Positions 1 through 6,442 of a stretch of 6,442 nt of DNA are shown here, one piece after another. The stretch lies in NCBI GenBank assembly GCA_013373005.1, contig JABXIP010000056.1:1-6442 (forward strand), given 5' to 3'. The notes under the pieces are model-generated. The model was not told where the DNA came from, did no database searches, and saw only the letters and a program-made list of their open reading frames with translations. Every line of letters starts with the position of its first letter. Within the stretch, counting starts at the first letter, position 1. The position numbers were made by a program, and so were the translations under genes. The DNA is from Cytophagia bacterium (GTDB lineage: Bacteria; Bacteroidota; Bacteroidia; Cytophagales; Cyclobacteriaceae).

Positions 1-435
1 ACTCATACTGCTTGGAGTAACTTCAAACTGTACTGTGGCATTCCATGGCTTAGTTACGCCATGGATCTCAATCTCTCCGTTCACTTCAGCTTCAAAGTTT
101 CCTGCTTTCTTAAAGTCCAAGGACTCAAAATTGCTTAGCGTTCCTTTAAAGGTTGCCTTAGGGAATTTATCTGACTCAATATAGTTCTCGTTGAAATGCT
201 CTTGCATTAAGCTTTTCTCGAATTCAAACCCTTTGATAAGCATAGAAACGGCAATGGTACCTTTTTCTAAATCTATGGCACCAAGGGCTTCTTTATTGGT
301 GGCTTCAATGTCTTCCAATGGCGCATTAGAAAAGAAGTGAATCTCCCCTTTTCGGTCTACTAATGGACTTTGAGCTATGATCTGGTTTCCCAGACAGAAA
401 GCCGCAATGAGTATAAATATGGTTCTAGTTTTCAT
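1..435 (-). CDS. YceI-family secreted protein (3' end beyond window)
   Basis: I translated this open frame by hand from the ATG at 435 down to the window edge: 145 codons without a stop. The N-terminus has a signal peptide: basic MKTR, a hydrophobic stretch to about residue 16, and a probable cleavage near Ala21-Gln22. The mature part matches the YceI family, whose members form a lipocalin-like beta barrel that binds isoprenoid or amphiphilic lipids in the periplasm. Typical family features seen are an 'IKGFEFEKSLMQEHFNE' segment (residues 67-83), 'SDKFPKATFKG' (88-98) and 'GEIEIHGVTKPW' (120-131). Family members are usually about 175-200 residues, so some 30-50 C-terminal residues are missing here. 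It starts 18 bp after the stop of the cytochrome lipoprotein gene and is probably in its operon. The leader AAAAGAAA gives only a weak ribosome site. Family assignment is firm; the ligand is unknown. Confidence 0.88.
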   Translation of the reverse strand, partial: MKTRTIFILIAAFCLGNQIIAQSPLVDRKGEIHFFSNAPLEDIEATNKEALGAIDLEKGTIAVSMLIKGFEFEKSLMQEHFNENYIESDKFPKATFKGTLSNFESLDFKKAGNFEAEVNGEIEIHGVTKPWNATVQFEVTPSSMS

Positions 436-453
436 TTTCTTTTGGGTTAAATC

Positions 454-1257
454 TTAGTTGTCCAAAGCGCCATCTGTTACCCAGCATGCGATCATATCAA
501 TCTCCTGCTGACTTAAAGAGCTATTTGGTGGCATGCTTTGATTTCCCGTTCTGGTTCTGATTCTTCCGGCATTGGCCTGTATATTCGAAAGCGACCTAAA
601 ATCGGGGAAGATGTTTCCATTATGACATCCGGAAATAGCGCATTTAGTTTCAATGATGGTTCTGATAGAACCCTGATAGCTTATTCCCGACAGAATCTCT
701 ACATTCTCTGTAGTTTCACAACCACTCTGGTCGGTGATACTTACAGTATATGAACCAGAGCCAAGGTTTTGGAAATGATTGCTCGTTTGAGCCACTCCAC
801 CATTGATGCGGAATTCGTAAGGCTCTGTTCCGCCTGTGGCAGTTACCTGAATGCTACCATTGCTGGTGCCACAACCGGCATCGGTTACAGCTAGGTTCTG
901 CAGATTAACTCCTTCTTCATTTTGAACAGCAATGTTGAGCTCTGCAGAACAGCCGAAACCATCGGTTGCCAACACAGTGTAATTTCCGGCAGCAACATTC
1001 TCAAATACGCCATCGCCATTATTCCCCAATTCGTTTGAGGTGTAGGTATAAGGGCCTTCTCCTCCTGAAGCTCTCACGCTGAAACTACCATTTGAGTCAC
1101 CACAAGCGGTATTGTTACTAATAAGCAGTTCTAGTTGAACAAGTGTTGTTGAGCATTCGACTTCAGGACTCATTTGATCCCAGGTGCAGGAGCTGATACA
1201 AAAGAGTATCAGTAAACTGAGCACCATGTTAGTTGAATAGGATGAAGTTGTTCTCAT
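454..1257 (-). CDS. Lipoprotein with two SprB-type repeats and C-terminal cytochrome c domain
   Basis: A 267-residue exported protein. A hydrophobic segment (residues 11-23) ends in the lipobox ISSC, so Cys24 is the likely lipidated residue and the protein is probably anchored in the envelope. Two Gly/Thr-rich repeats of the SprB type follow (about 44-111 and 122-189), each with a GxSNGS start, a GGxxPY core, a GxYTVxxTDxxGC end and a flanking Cys pair. Residues 194-267 resemble a small monoheme cytochrome c: Cys206-X4-Cys211-His212 for covalent heme, MPP at 242-244 with Met242 as the likely second axial ligand, then an EIDMIACWVTDGA helix typical of cytochrome c C-termini. The heme motif has four rather than two residues between the cysteines. 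Met11 is an alternative start, but Met1 adds the expected Arg and has GGAG just upstream. No T9SS sorting domain is seen. An electron-transfer role is inferred. Confidence 0.85.
   Translation of the reverse strand: MRTTSSYSTNMVLSLLILFCISSCTWDQMSPEVECSTTLVQLELLISNNTACGDSNGSFSVRASGGEGPYTYTSNELGNNGDGVFENVAAGNYTVLATDGFGCSAELNIAVQNEEGVNLQNLAVTDAGCGTSNGSIQVTATGGTEPYEFRINGGVAQTSNHFQNLGSGSYTVSITDQSGCETTENVEILSGISYQGSIRTIIETKCAISGCHNGNIFPDFRSLSNIQANAGRIRTRTGNQSMPPNSSLSQQEIDMIACWVTDGALDN
622..642 (-). other. CX4CH heme c attachment motif
   Basis: These 21 bases encode C-A-I-S-G-C-H (residues 206-212 of the lipoprotein). Cys206 and Cys211 would form the thioether bonds to heme and His212 the proximal iron ligand. 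The standard motif is CXXCH; CX4CH is a known variant, for example in some Desulfovibrio tetraheme cytochromes. The MPP motif 30 residues later supports a real heme domain. Confidence 0.7.
691..1128 (-). repeat. Two SprB-type protein repeats (77-residue period)
   Basis: Within the lipoprotein, residues 52-103 and 129-180 align without a gap over 52 positions with 23 identities by my hand count. Both start and end in Cys (C52/C103 and C129/C180), giving an exact 77-residue period. This suggests an ancient internal duplication or serial domain gain, with one possible disulfide per domain. SprB repeats are known from Bacteroidota cell-surface proteins, including the gliding adhesin SprB, where they occur in large numbers. 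Two copies here look like a spacer or stalk rather than an adhesin array. Confidence 0.75.
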
Positions 1258-1405
1258 ATCTCCAGTTATGTTGTGAGGAGATATACGATGCTTTTGTATT
1301 GTTCAGAGCATTAGCCCCTTCATTAATTGAAGAGCACAAGATTATTTACCATCAACCCATTGAGATTAGAACAAAAACAAGACTATCAATTATTGCGGTT
1401 TAAAA
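1258..1405. other. Gap between permease array and cytochrome/YceI pair
   Basis: This 148-bp stretch lies downstream of the last permease gene and upstream of the lipoprotein gene, so it may hold the end of one transcript and the start of another. On the minus strand an imperfect hairpin can form at 1314-1335 (GCTCTTCA, loop ATTAA, TGAAGGGGC, with a bulged G and a G-T pair). No run of T follows it, so it is not a convincing intrinsic terminator. Two near matches to the Bacteroidota -7 element TAnnTTTG (TAGTCTTG and TAATCTTG) lack a well-spaced -33 TTTG. GGAG lies close upstream of the ATG at 1257 and could serve as a ribosome site. Confidence 0.4.
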
Positions 1406-3763
1406 TCACTCCTCTTTGAGCGTATGAACAGGATTAGCCTTACCTATTTTTAACATTTTAAAACCAATTACAACAAAGAGAATAGTAATCATTAAAAGCG
1501 CTACCATTATACCCTGTTTAGGTTGAAGGGTAATTCTAATCGCATAATCTTGTAAATACTTTTCCATAAAAAAGTAGCCTAAAGGCATGGCAAACAATAA
1601 TGCTATAATCAGGCTTTTGAAAAAAGGAAGGGTTAACCTACTCACTAATTCAGAAACACTAGCTCCTAATACTTTTCTTATACTAATAGACTTAATTCTG
1701 TTATTGGCAAACATTACGGCCATTCCAAAAAGGTTCATAAATGACAGTAAGAGTACCACAAATGCTAAGACGCCAAAAAGCTGAGACATCTTAGACATTT
1801 TTACTACCGAACCGTTTTTCCGTTCATCCAACGCCATAATCGCTGGTACCTTTACGTTTTCATAGCTCTTCCAAATGGCCTGAAGACTTTCCAATAACTC
1901 AGCCCGATTTTTACCACTTGTTTTCAGCAGGTAACTATGAAAGTAATTCTCCTCTGGTAAAAAGATATGACTCAAAGGAGTTGGGTTACCCACTCCCCAA
2001 TCAGCGTAGTTTTCTACTACCCCATTGATAACATGTGATGTACCATTAATTTGAAGCGTTACCCCAACAGGGTTATCAAGTCCGTGACGATCTACAAATG
2101 CCTGATTAACCATACACACTTTTTCAGAGCCGGACTCTGGAAATGATTTTCCTTCCAAAATTGAAATACCCATGGTTTCGAAGAAATTCTCTGAAACAAA
2201 AATCTGCGAAGGATTATCTCGTATCAAGCTGTCGTTCAGTACCATTTCAACCCTGGAAAAACCATTGAATTGGAACGGAAAAGGTCCTTTAGCTACTTGC
2301 TGAATATCAGAAATAGAACTCAACTTGTCCATTATTACCTTATCATTGGAACGGACTTTACTGCTCTGAAAACCAAATGCAATAACATTTTCGGTGCTGT
2401 AACCCACATCAAAGTGAGCCATTTTGTCCGTTTGAAGTTTCAGAATATAAACACCAAATACCAGACAAGTGGTGATAATGAACTGACTGGTTAGTAGAAT
2501 CCTCTTGAGTAAAAACCCCGTCCCTCCCGGGTTAGTAAAGCCAGAGAGCACCTTAACAGGATTAAGTTTGGATACGACAAGTGATGGGTATAAACCAGCG
2601 ACAAGACCGGTTATGACAGTAAAAGCGACAAGAAACAATATCACCTCTGGCTGATCTGATCTTAAGCCAATTGGCACTTGAAGTAACTCTGAGATTCGGG
2701 TTTCAGTAATTTCCAAGGCTACCAAAGTGATTAGCAGCGAAATGAAAGCGTAAACTATCGATTCAACTAATAGCTGACTGCGAATTGTAGCAACATTGGC
2801 ACCGTTCACTTTTCTTATCCCTACTTCTTTTGCCCTTCTTAATGAAAGGCTCAGAGCAATAGCCACGTAACCTAAAAAGGCGCAAACCAAGACTCCTATA
2901 GTGATATACATCACTGTGTTGATCATACTTTTAGAGGCTCCGAATAGTGAAGAATATTGAGCGCCATATTCATAATGAGAAGTTCCCCAGTAAGTATCTT
3001 TAAGGCTTTCGGTATAAACACCTTTCAGCCCTTCTGTCTTAACCATAGTTTGGGCCGTGCTCCATAGATTACTTTCAAATGCATTAAGGTCATCTTTACT
3101 TTTGAGCAATACATGTGTCAATAATGCATCGGTCTCTCCTCCTTCCGCATTGTCAATATTGAATCGTGACATAGAAAAGAAAACATCAGGGTGCATAATG
3201 GACTGCTCGGAGATTCTTTCCATCACTCCACTAATATTGAATTCTCCCATTTCATCGACATGGATAGACTCACCTACTGGGTTTTCACCAGGAAATAAAA
3301 CTCCTGAAAGTTCTTCTGAAATAACTATGTCATTTACACCACTGAGAGCAGTTTTTGAATTCCCATGCTTTAATGGAAAACTAAATACATCAAACACGTT
3401 ACTGCTGGTATAAAATGCCTGATCTGTCAACAGATAAGACTCCTTATCAGCACTTAAGTAGACGTCTCCCCTAAGTGCATTCATCGTGTTTATCTGCTCA
3501 ACATAAGGGTTATCTCTTTCTACTGTCTCCAACATGGAAAAAGGCATATACTGTTGGTAACCCTCAAAATCGAGCATTACATGATAGATACGATCTGCCT
3601 TTTCATGGTTTAGGTTTCTAGAATATTCGTACCGAACATAGATACCGGACATGACAAAGCAATACATTCCCAAAGCGAGAGAAAGTATCATTAATAATGT
3701 GTAGCCAGTATTTCTCTTGATATTCTTAAAGGCAGTCTGGATATAATGTCTGATTTTGTGCAT
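1406..3763 (-). CDS. ABC transporter permease, duplicated MacB/FtsX type (785 aa)
   Basis: An inner-membrane ABC permease of the FtsX/MacB superfamily with about eight transmembrane helices. In order: helix 1 (about 21-43), a large extracytoplasmic MacB-type periplasmic core (44-280), an FtsX block with helices 2-4 (282-306, 330-350, 373-397), then helix 5 (419-441), a second extracytoplasmic domain (442-660) and a second FtsX block (662-685, 712-733, 749-771). Each FtsX block has the cytoplasmic signature after its first helix: EVGIRKVNGA (313-322) and SISIRKVLGA (692-701). The length is normal for the Bacteroidota double-unit permeases. Its ATG directly follows the stop of the upstream permease, so translational coupling is likely. 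It is the most divergent of the three copies: where the neighbour has GVVNDFHF it reads GVVENYAD (581-588), and its tail is ANPVHTLKEE rather than INPVDILKDE. No ATPase is nearby; these proteins often move lipids, lipoproteins, peptides or drugs, or signal mechanically, and the substrate cannot be named. Confidence 0.92.
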   Translation of the reverse strand: MHKIRHYIQTAFKNIKRNTGYTLLMILSLALGMYCFVMSGIYVRYEYSRNLNHEKADRIYHVMLDFEGYQQYMPFSMLETVERDNPYVEQINTMNALRGDVYLSADKESYLLTDQAFYTSSNVFDVFSFPLKHGNSKTALSGVNDIVISEELSGVLFPGENPVGESIHVDEMGEFNISGVMERISEQSIMHPDVFFSMSRFNIDNAEGGETDALLTHVLLKSKDDLNAFESNLWSTAQTMVKTEGLKGVYTESLKDTYWGTSHYEYGAQYSSLFGASKSMINTVMYITIGVLVCAFLGYVAIALSLSLRRAKEVGIRKVNGANVATIRSQLLVESIVYAFISLLITLVALEITETRISELLQVPIGLRSDQPEVILFLVAFTVITGLVAGLYPSLVVSKLNPVKVLSGFTNPGGTGFLLKRILLTSQFIITTCLVFGVYILKLQTDKMAHFDVGYSTENVIAFGFQSSKVRSNDKVIMDKLSSISDIQQVAKGPFPFQFNGFSRVEMVLNDSLIRDNPSQIFVSENFFETMGISILEGKSFPESGSEKVCMVNQAFVDRHGLDNPVGVTLQINGTSHVINGVVENYADWGVGNPTPLSHIFLPEENYFHSYLLKTSGKNRAELLESLQAIWKSYENVKVPAIMALDERKNGSVVKMSKMSQLFGVLAFVVLLLSFMNLFGMAVMFANNRIKSISIRKVLGASVSELVSRLTLPFFKSLIIALLFAMPLGYFFMEKYLQDYAIRITLQPKQGIMVALLMITILFVVIGFKMLKIGKANPVHTLKEE

Positions 3764-3766
3764 TTA
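3761..3766 (-). other. Stop-start junction TAAATG between two permease genes
   Basis: On the minus strand the TAA of the 780-residue permease is followed at once by the ATG of the 785-residue permease, with no spacer and no overlap. The ribosome site of the second gene must lie inside the end of the first, where only a weak AAAGACGAA is seen. This supports one transcript and translational coupling of the two permeases. Confidence 0.75.
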
Positions 3767-6106
3767 TTCGTCTTTTAAAATATCTACAGGATTAATTCTA
3801 TAAGCTTTGATGCTGTGGATTGAAACGGTCAGCAAAATGACTATTGAGGCTAAGGTTATGGCTCCCAAGATCAGAAATACCGGCATTTCAATCCTATAGG
3901 CAAATGATCTCAACCAATGTTCCATCCAGTAGACTACAATGGGAATCCCAATCAAAACTGCTAACAAAAACTTGTAGAAGCTGCTGGCATTCAAGATTCG
4001 TTGTATCGAGATAAAACCTGCTCCCAGAACCTTGCGGATTCCCATTTCCTTCATTCTTCTTTTCACTGAGTAGCCTGTAATTCCGAACAGGCCGATAAAG
4101 GCCACTAGAGTAGCAATAACAGTAAAGGTGTTGAGCATGGTAATCATCACATTCTCTTGTTTGTACTGAGCATCGATGCGATCTTCCAAAAAGAAATAGA
4201 AGTACTGATATAAGTCTGGAATGTTATGATAGTATTCTAAAACAGCTGCTGTAGTTTCAGGCCAATTGGCTCCATCTAGTTTGATTAAAAACTGGTTATT
4301 AGAACCTTCATAAAAGTGTTTGAATAGTGCCGGCTCAATTGCCTGCTTCTTTGAAGCAAAGTGAAAATCATTCACCACACCAATTATTGTATATAGAGAA
4401 CGACCATAGTCGATCGTTTTACCTACAGCTGAGCTGGAGTCATACCCTAGTTTCTCAGCAGCAGTCGCATTGATTACAATTAGTTTTGAAGAGTCTTGAT
4501 CCTCAGGTAGAAAGTTTCGTCCAGCCAAAAAGTCTATTCCAAGAGTTTCAAAGTAATCTCTTTCTATTTCGAATAAACGAAACTTAAAGTCGTGACCAGG
4601 GAAACTCATTGAAGAGGTAACATCATTTGGCAACTGACCGCCACCGCTAACTGACTTCACTCCTGAAATCTTCAATAATTCATTCTTATCTACTTCCCTC
4701 CTATGCCAATGCATATTATCCAGTACCAGTTGGTGTTCTTTATCAAAACCCAAATTTTCATTCCTCATAAAGTGCATTTGCCGGTTAGCAGTAGCAGAAA
4801 CACAGATAAGCACAACAAATACCGAGATTTGAAAAAGACTGATAATCCCTATAAGTCTTTGAGATGAGAAAGCCCCATAACCATTCCTAAAAACGCTAAC
4901 TACTCTGAGTCTTGTACTCAAATAAGCAGGATACAAAGAACTGATTAAAGCTATTAAAACAGAGAATATTGCGCCTTTTGCCAACAGAATAGGCTGATTG
5001 AGAACGCTAATATTAAGGTCTCTCTCAATGAGCGACTCCAATTGAGGTATTAGTAATTCAACCAAGATCATAGAACAAACAAAGGCTGCAGTAACATGTA
5101 AGAATGACTCTATAATGAACTGAACAAAAAGTTCTCTTTTACTAGCTCCTGCAACTTTTCGAACCCCAATTTCCTTCGACCTTTCAACAGACTGAGAAAC
5201 AGCCAAACTGATATAATTGATAATGGCGCAGACTAGAATAAAGAAAGCCACAAGAGAGAAAACGGTTATATATTGCCGATCTGTTTTCTCCCTCACCTCA
5301 TCTTTTACATCTAGTGAGTAATGGACATTACCAAGTGGCTGCAAGCTTAATGTTTTCCCTTCTCCATATTTATTGTTTTCCAAATAGAGGTTTGTGAGCT
5401 TACTTTCAACTTCACCCAACTCAGTGTTATTATTCAACAGCATATAAGTCTGTAATGCATTCATTGTAACACTCCAATTGCCATCTCCTTTATAGGAATA
5501 TATCTTTTCATAAAGAGCAATTGCCTCTGCCTTAATAGATGAACTATTTGGCCAATCCTTAAAAACTGCGGAGATTACCAATGTCTCTCTACCATAATAA
5601 TCTACCTCCTTGCCTATAACATCTGTAGTTCCATAATTTTTGAGTGCTGCCGATTCACTAATAAGCATGGAATTGGGAGATTCCAATGCGGAAGTCTCAG
5701 AACCACGAATAATGTCAATTGAAAAGATGTCTAAGAAACCACTATCTACTATAACCGTAGCGGTAGTAGATTTTTCCTCTCCCGGGTTAAATACAAAACC
5801 CATAGAATTGCTAAAAACACGAGTGAAAGCTTCAATACCTGCTATGGGTTCAACAAACTTAGGGGAAAATGCATCGCTCATCATAGCCTGCCTTTCGGTG
5901 CCAAAGTCACTTTCATAGCTTTGGATAACTCTGTAAATCCTATCCTTCTTTTCGTGGAACTGATCATAAGCCAGTTCATTCTGCAAAAACAGATAAATGA
6001 TAAAGAATGAGCCCAAGCCAATGCTCAATCCTAGAATATTGAGACTAGCATAGAGCTTATTTCTTCTAATGTTTCTAATGGCTGTTTTGAGGTAGTTCTT
6101 AATCAT
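3764..6106 (-). CDS. ABC transporter permease, duplicated MacB/FtsX type (780 aa)
   Basis: A second complete double-unit permease. It starts with the family's usual cytoplasmic N-terminus (MIKNYLKTAIRNIRRNK) and helix 1 (about 20-42), then an extracytoplasmic MacB-like domain (43-278), an FtsX block (279-303, 328-353, 375-397), helix 5 (417-437), a second extracytoplasmic domain (438-653) and a second FtsX block (654-679, 710-728, 742-763). The cytoplasmic coupling signatures are EIGVRKVAGA (312-321) and EMGIRKVLGA (687-696). The second periplasmic unit carries GVVNDFHF (576-583) followed by IEPALF (590-595), hallmarks of this family. It ends RINPVDILKDE. By hand alignment its last 80 residues share 44 identities with the truncated permease upstream, so the two are close paralogues. 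It lies 87 bp after that gene, and its leader (AAACTAAAAACAC before ATG) is A-rich with no clear Shine-Dalgarno, as is common in Bacteroidota. No ATPase in view; substrate unknown. Confidence 0.93.
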   Translation of the reverse strand: MIKNYLKTAIRNIRRNKLYASLNILGLSIGLGSFFIIYLFLQNELAYDQFHEKKDRIYRVIQSYESDFGTERQAMMSDAFSPKFVEPIAGIEAFTRVFSNSMGFVFNPGEEKSTTATVIVDSGFLDIFSIDIIRGSETSALESPNSMLISESAALKNYGTTDVIGKEVDYYGRETLVISAVFKDWPNSSSIKAEAIALYEKIYSYKGDGNWSVTMNALQTYMLLNNNTELGEVESKLTNLYLENNKYGEGKTLSLQPLGNVHYSLDVKDEVREKTDRQYITVFSLVAFFILVCAIINYISLAVSQSVERSKEIGVRKVAGASKRELFVQFIIESFLHVTAAFVCSMILVELLIPQLESLIERDLNISVLNQPILLAKGAIFSVLIALISSLYPAYLSTRLRVVSVFRNGYGAFSSQRLIGIISLFQISVFVVLICVSATANRQMHFMRNENLGFDKEHQLVLDNMHWHRREVDKNELLKISGVKSVSGGGQLPNDVTSSMSFPGHDFKFRLFEIERDYFETLGIDFLAGRNFLPEDQDSSKLIVINATAAEKLGYDSSSAVGKTIDYGRSLYTIIGVVNDFHFASKKQAIEPALFKHFYEGSNNQFLIKLDGANWPETTAAVLEYYHNIPDLYQYFYFFLEDRIDAQYKQENVMITMLNTFTVIATLVAFIGLFGITGYSVKRRMKEMGIRKVLGAGFISIQRILNASSFYKFLLAVLIGIPIVVYWMEHWLRSFAYRIEMPVFLILGAITLASIVILLTVSIHSIKAYRINPVDILKDE

Positions 6107-6193
6107 GTGTTTTTAGTTTAAGGTCGTTTGATTAATGTTCTAGGTTTTATGTTTCATGTTAGCTCAACTTTGAACATGGAACATTGAACTGAT
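6107..6193 (-). repeat. Repeat-rich spacer with GAACAT/ATGTTC words
   Basis: This 87-bp spacer separates two permease genes. On the plus strand ATGTTC (6135-6140), ATGTTT (6149-6154) and ATGTTA (6156-6161) are followed by GAACAT twice (6172-6177 and 6179-6184) and another GAAC (6186-6189), many of them 7 bp apart. The two halves are in opposite orientation. AATGTTC (6134-6140) pairs exactly with GAACATT (6179-6185), and CATGTT (6155-6160) with AACATG (6173-6178), giving alternative weak hairpins. No T-run follows in the transcribed direction, so a terminator is unlikely. The low-complexity look resembles the short degenerate repeats often seen between Bacteroidota genes, from memory only. A binding-site cluster or a spacer shared among array members are both possible. 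Confidence 0.5.
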
Positions 6194-6442
6194 TTATTCT
6201 TCCTTAAGTACATCTACAGGGTTAATCAAATAGGCCCTTATGCTATGTAGAACTGCCGTACTAAGGACAATGATACAGGCCACCGTAATTGATAATGTGA
6301 TCAGACCAATAGGCAAATCAATCCGGTAGGCGAAAGAAGATAGCCAGGAGTCCATCCAGTAATAGACCACATGAATGGCTATGATCGTAGCCAAGATTAG
6401 CCTCAATAAACTGCTGAGGTTGAGCGTTTTCTGAATAGCCAT
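6194..6442 (-). CDS. ABC transporter permease, C-terminal part only (start beyond window)
   Basis: The last 82 codons and stop of another duplicated MacB/FtsX-type permease, with the frame open to the window edge. The visible part covers the final two helices (about residues 10-27 and 43-64 of the fragment) and ends HSIRAYLINPVDVLKEE, the characteristic cytoplasmic tail of this family. The ATG at the very edge aligns with residue 699 of the neighbouring 780-residue permease, so it is an internal Met and not a start; roughly 700 N-terminal residues should lie outside. The fragment shares 44 of 80 residues with the end of that neighbour, including SFAYRI and INPVD. This makes the array at least three genes long and shows it continues past the window. 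Confidence 0.9.
   Translation of the reverse strand: MAIQKTLNLSSLLRLILATIIAIHVVYYWMDSWLSSFAYRIDLPIGLITLSITVACIIVLSTAVLHSIRAYLINPVDVLKEE

Noticed and set aside
43..64. Perfect 7-bp inverted repeat CCATGGC / GCCATGG with 8-bp loop
   Set aside because: It lies inside the YceI coding frame, in codons for a conserved HGVTKPW segment, so protein constraint explains it; no run of T follows.
538..753. Plus-strand open frame of 71 codons
   Set aside because: Lies wholly antisense to the cytochrome lipoprotein gene, shows no family features, and is best read as a shadow of the real gene.
454..1257. Gliding adhesin or type IX secretion cargo, because of the SprB-type repeats
   Set aside because: Only two repeats are present, the N-terminus is a lipoprotein signal, and the C-terminus is a cytochrome domain rather than a T9SS sorting domain.
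1314..1335. Imperfect hairpin after the permease array as a possible terminator
   Set aside because: The stem has a bulge and a G-T pair and no T-tract follows, so I do not call an intrinsic terminator.
1341..1389. TAATCTTG and TAGTCTTG as a Bacteroidota -7 promoter element
   Set aside because: Each differs from TAnnTTTG at one base and neither has a TTTG at the usual -33 spacing; the nearest TTTTTG is about 27 bases away.
3057..3413. Plus-strand open frame of 118 codons, and similar ones at 1587-1784, 2270-2494 and 5640-5918
   Set aside because: All are antisense to strongly supported permease genes, with low-complexity Ser/Thr/Leu-rich products and no recognisable domain.
6130..6190. CRISPR-like repeats
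   Set aside because: Units are only 6-7 bp, in both orientations, with no unique spacers of constant length and no cas genes.
6194..6442. A small stand-alone 82-residue membrane protein starting at the edge ATG
   Set aside because: It aligns without gaps to the last 80 residues of the neighbouring permease and the frame is open at the window edge, so it is the tail of a full-length gene.

Overview
The window looks like Bacteroidota (Bacteroidetes), most plausibly a marine or soil Cytophagales-type genome. The evidence is SprB-type repeats in a lipoprotein, a run of roughly 800-residue FtsX/MacB-type permeases encoded head to tail, A-rich leaders with little or no Shine-Dalgarno sequence, and moderately low G+C. 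The lineage is inferred from gene content; no rRNA or marker gene is present. Every gene I can support lies on the minus strand, so transcription runs from high to low coordinates.

Right part (about 1406-6442): a tandem array of at least three paralogous ABC transporter permease genes. In transcription order these are the last 82 codons of one permease (cut by the window edge), an 87-bp spacer rich in short GAACAT/ATGTTC repeats, a complete 780-residue permease, and a complete 785-residue permease whose ATG follows the previous stop codon with no base between. Both complete proteins have the duplicated layout: one helix, a large extracytoplasmic domain, a three-helix FtsX block, then the same again. 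No ATPase gene is in the window, so substrate and partner are unknown.

Left part (1-1257): after a 148-bp gap with no convincing terminator or promoter come two exported-protein genes 18 bp apart. The first is a 267-residue lipoprotein that joins two SprB-type repeats to a small C-terminal cytochrome c domain with a CX4CH heme motif. The second is a YceI-family protein with a signal peptide, truncated at the window edge. They are probably co-transcribed and point to envelope redox or lipid/isoprenoid-related work, but the exact role is not readable from sequence.

I see no RNA gene, transposon, CRISPR array, phage gene or recognisable new defence system. The most distinctive items are the SprB-cytochrome fusion next to YceI and the repeat-rich spacer inside the permease array.
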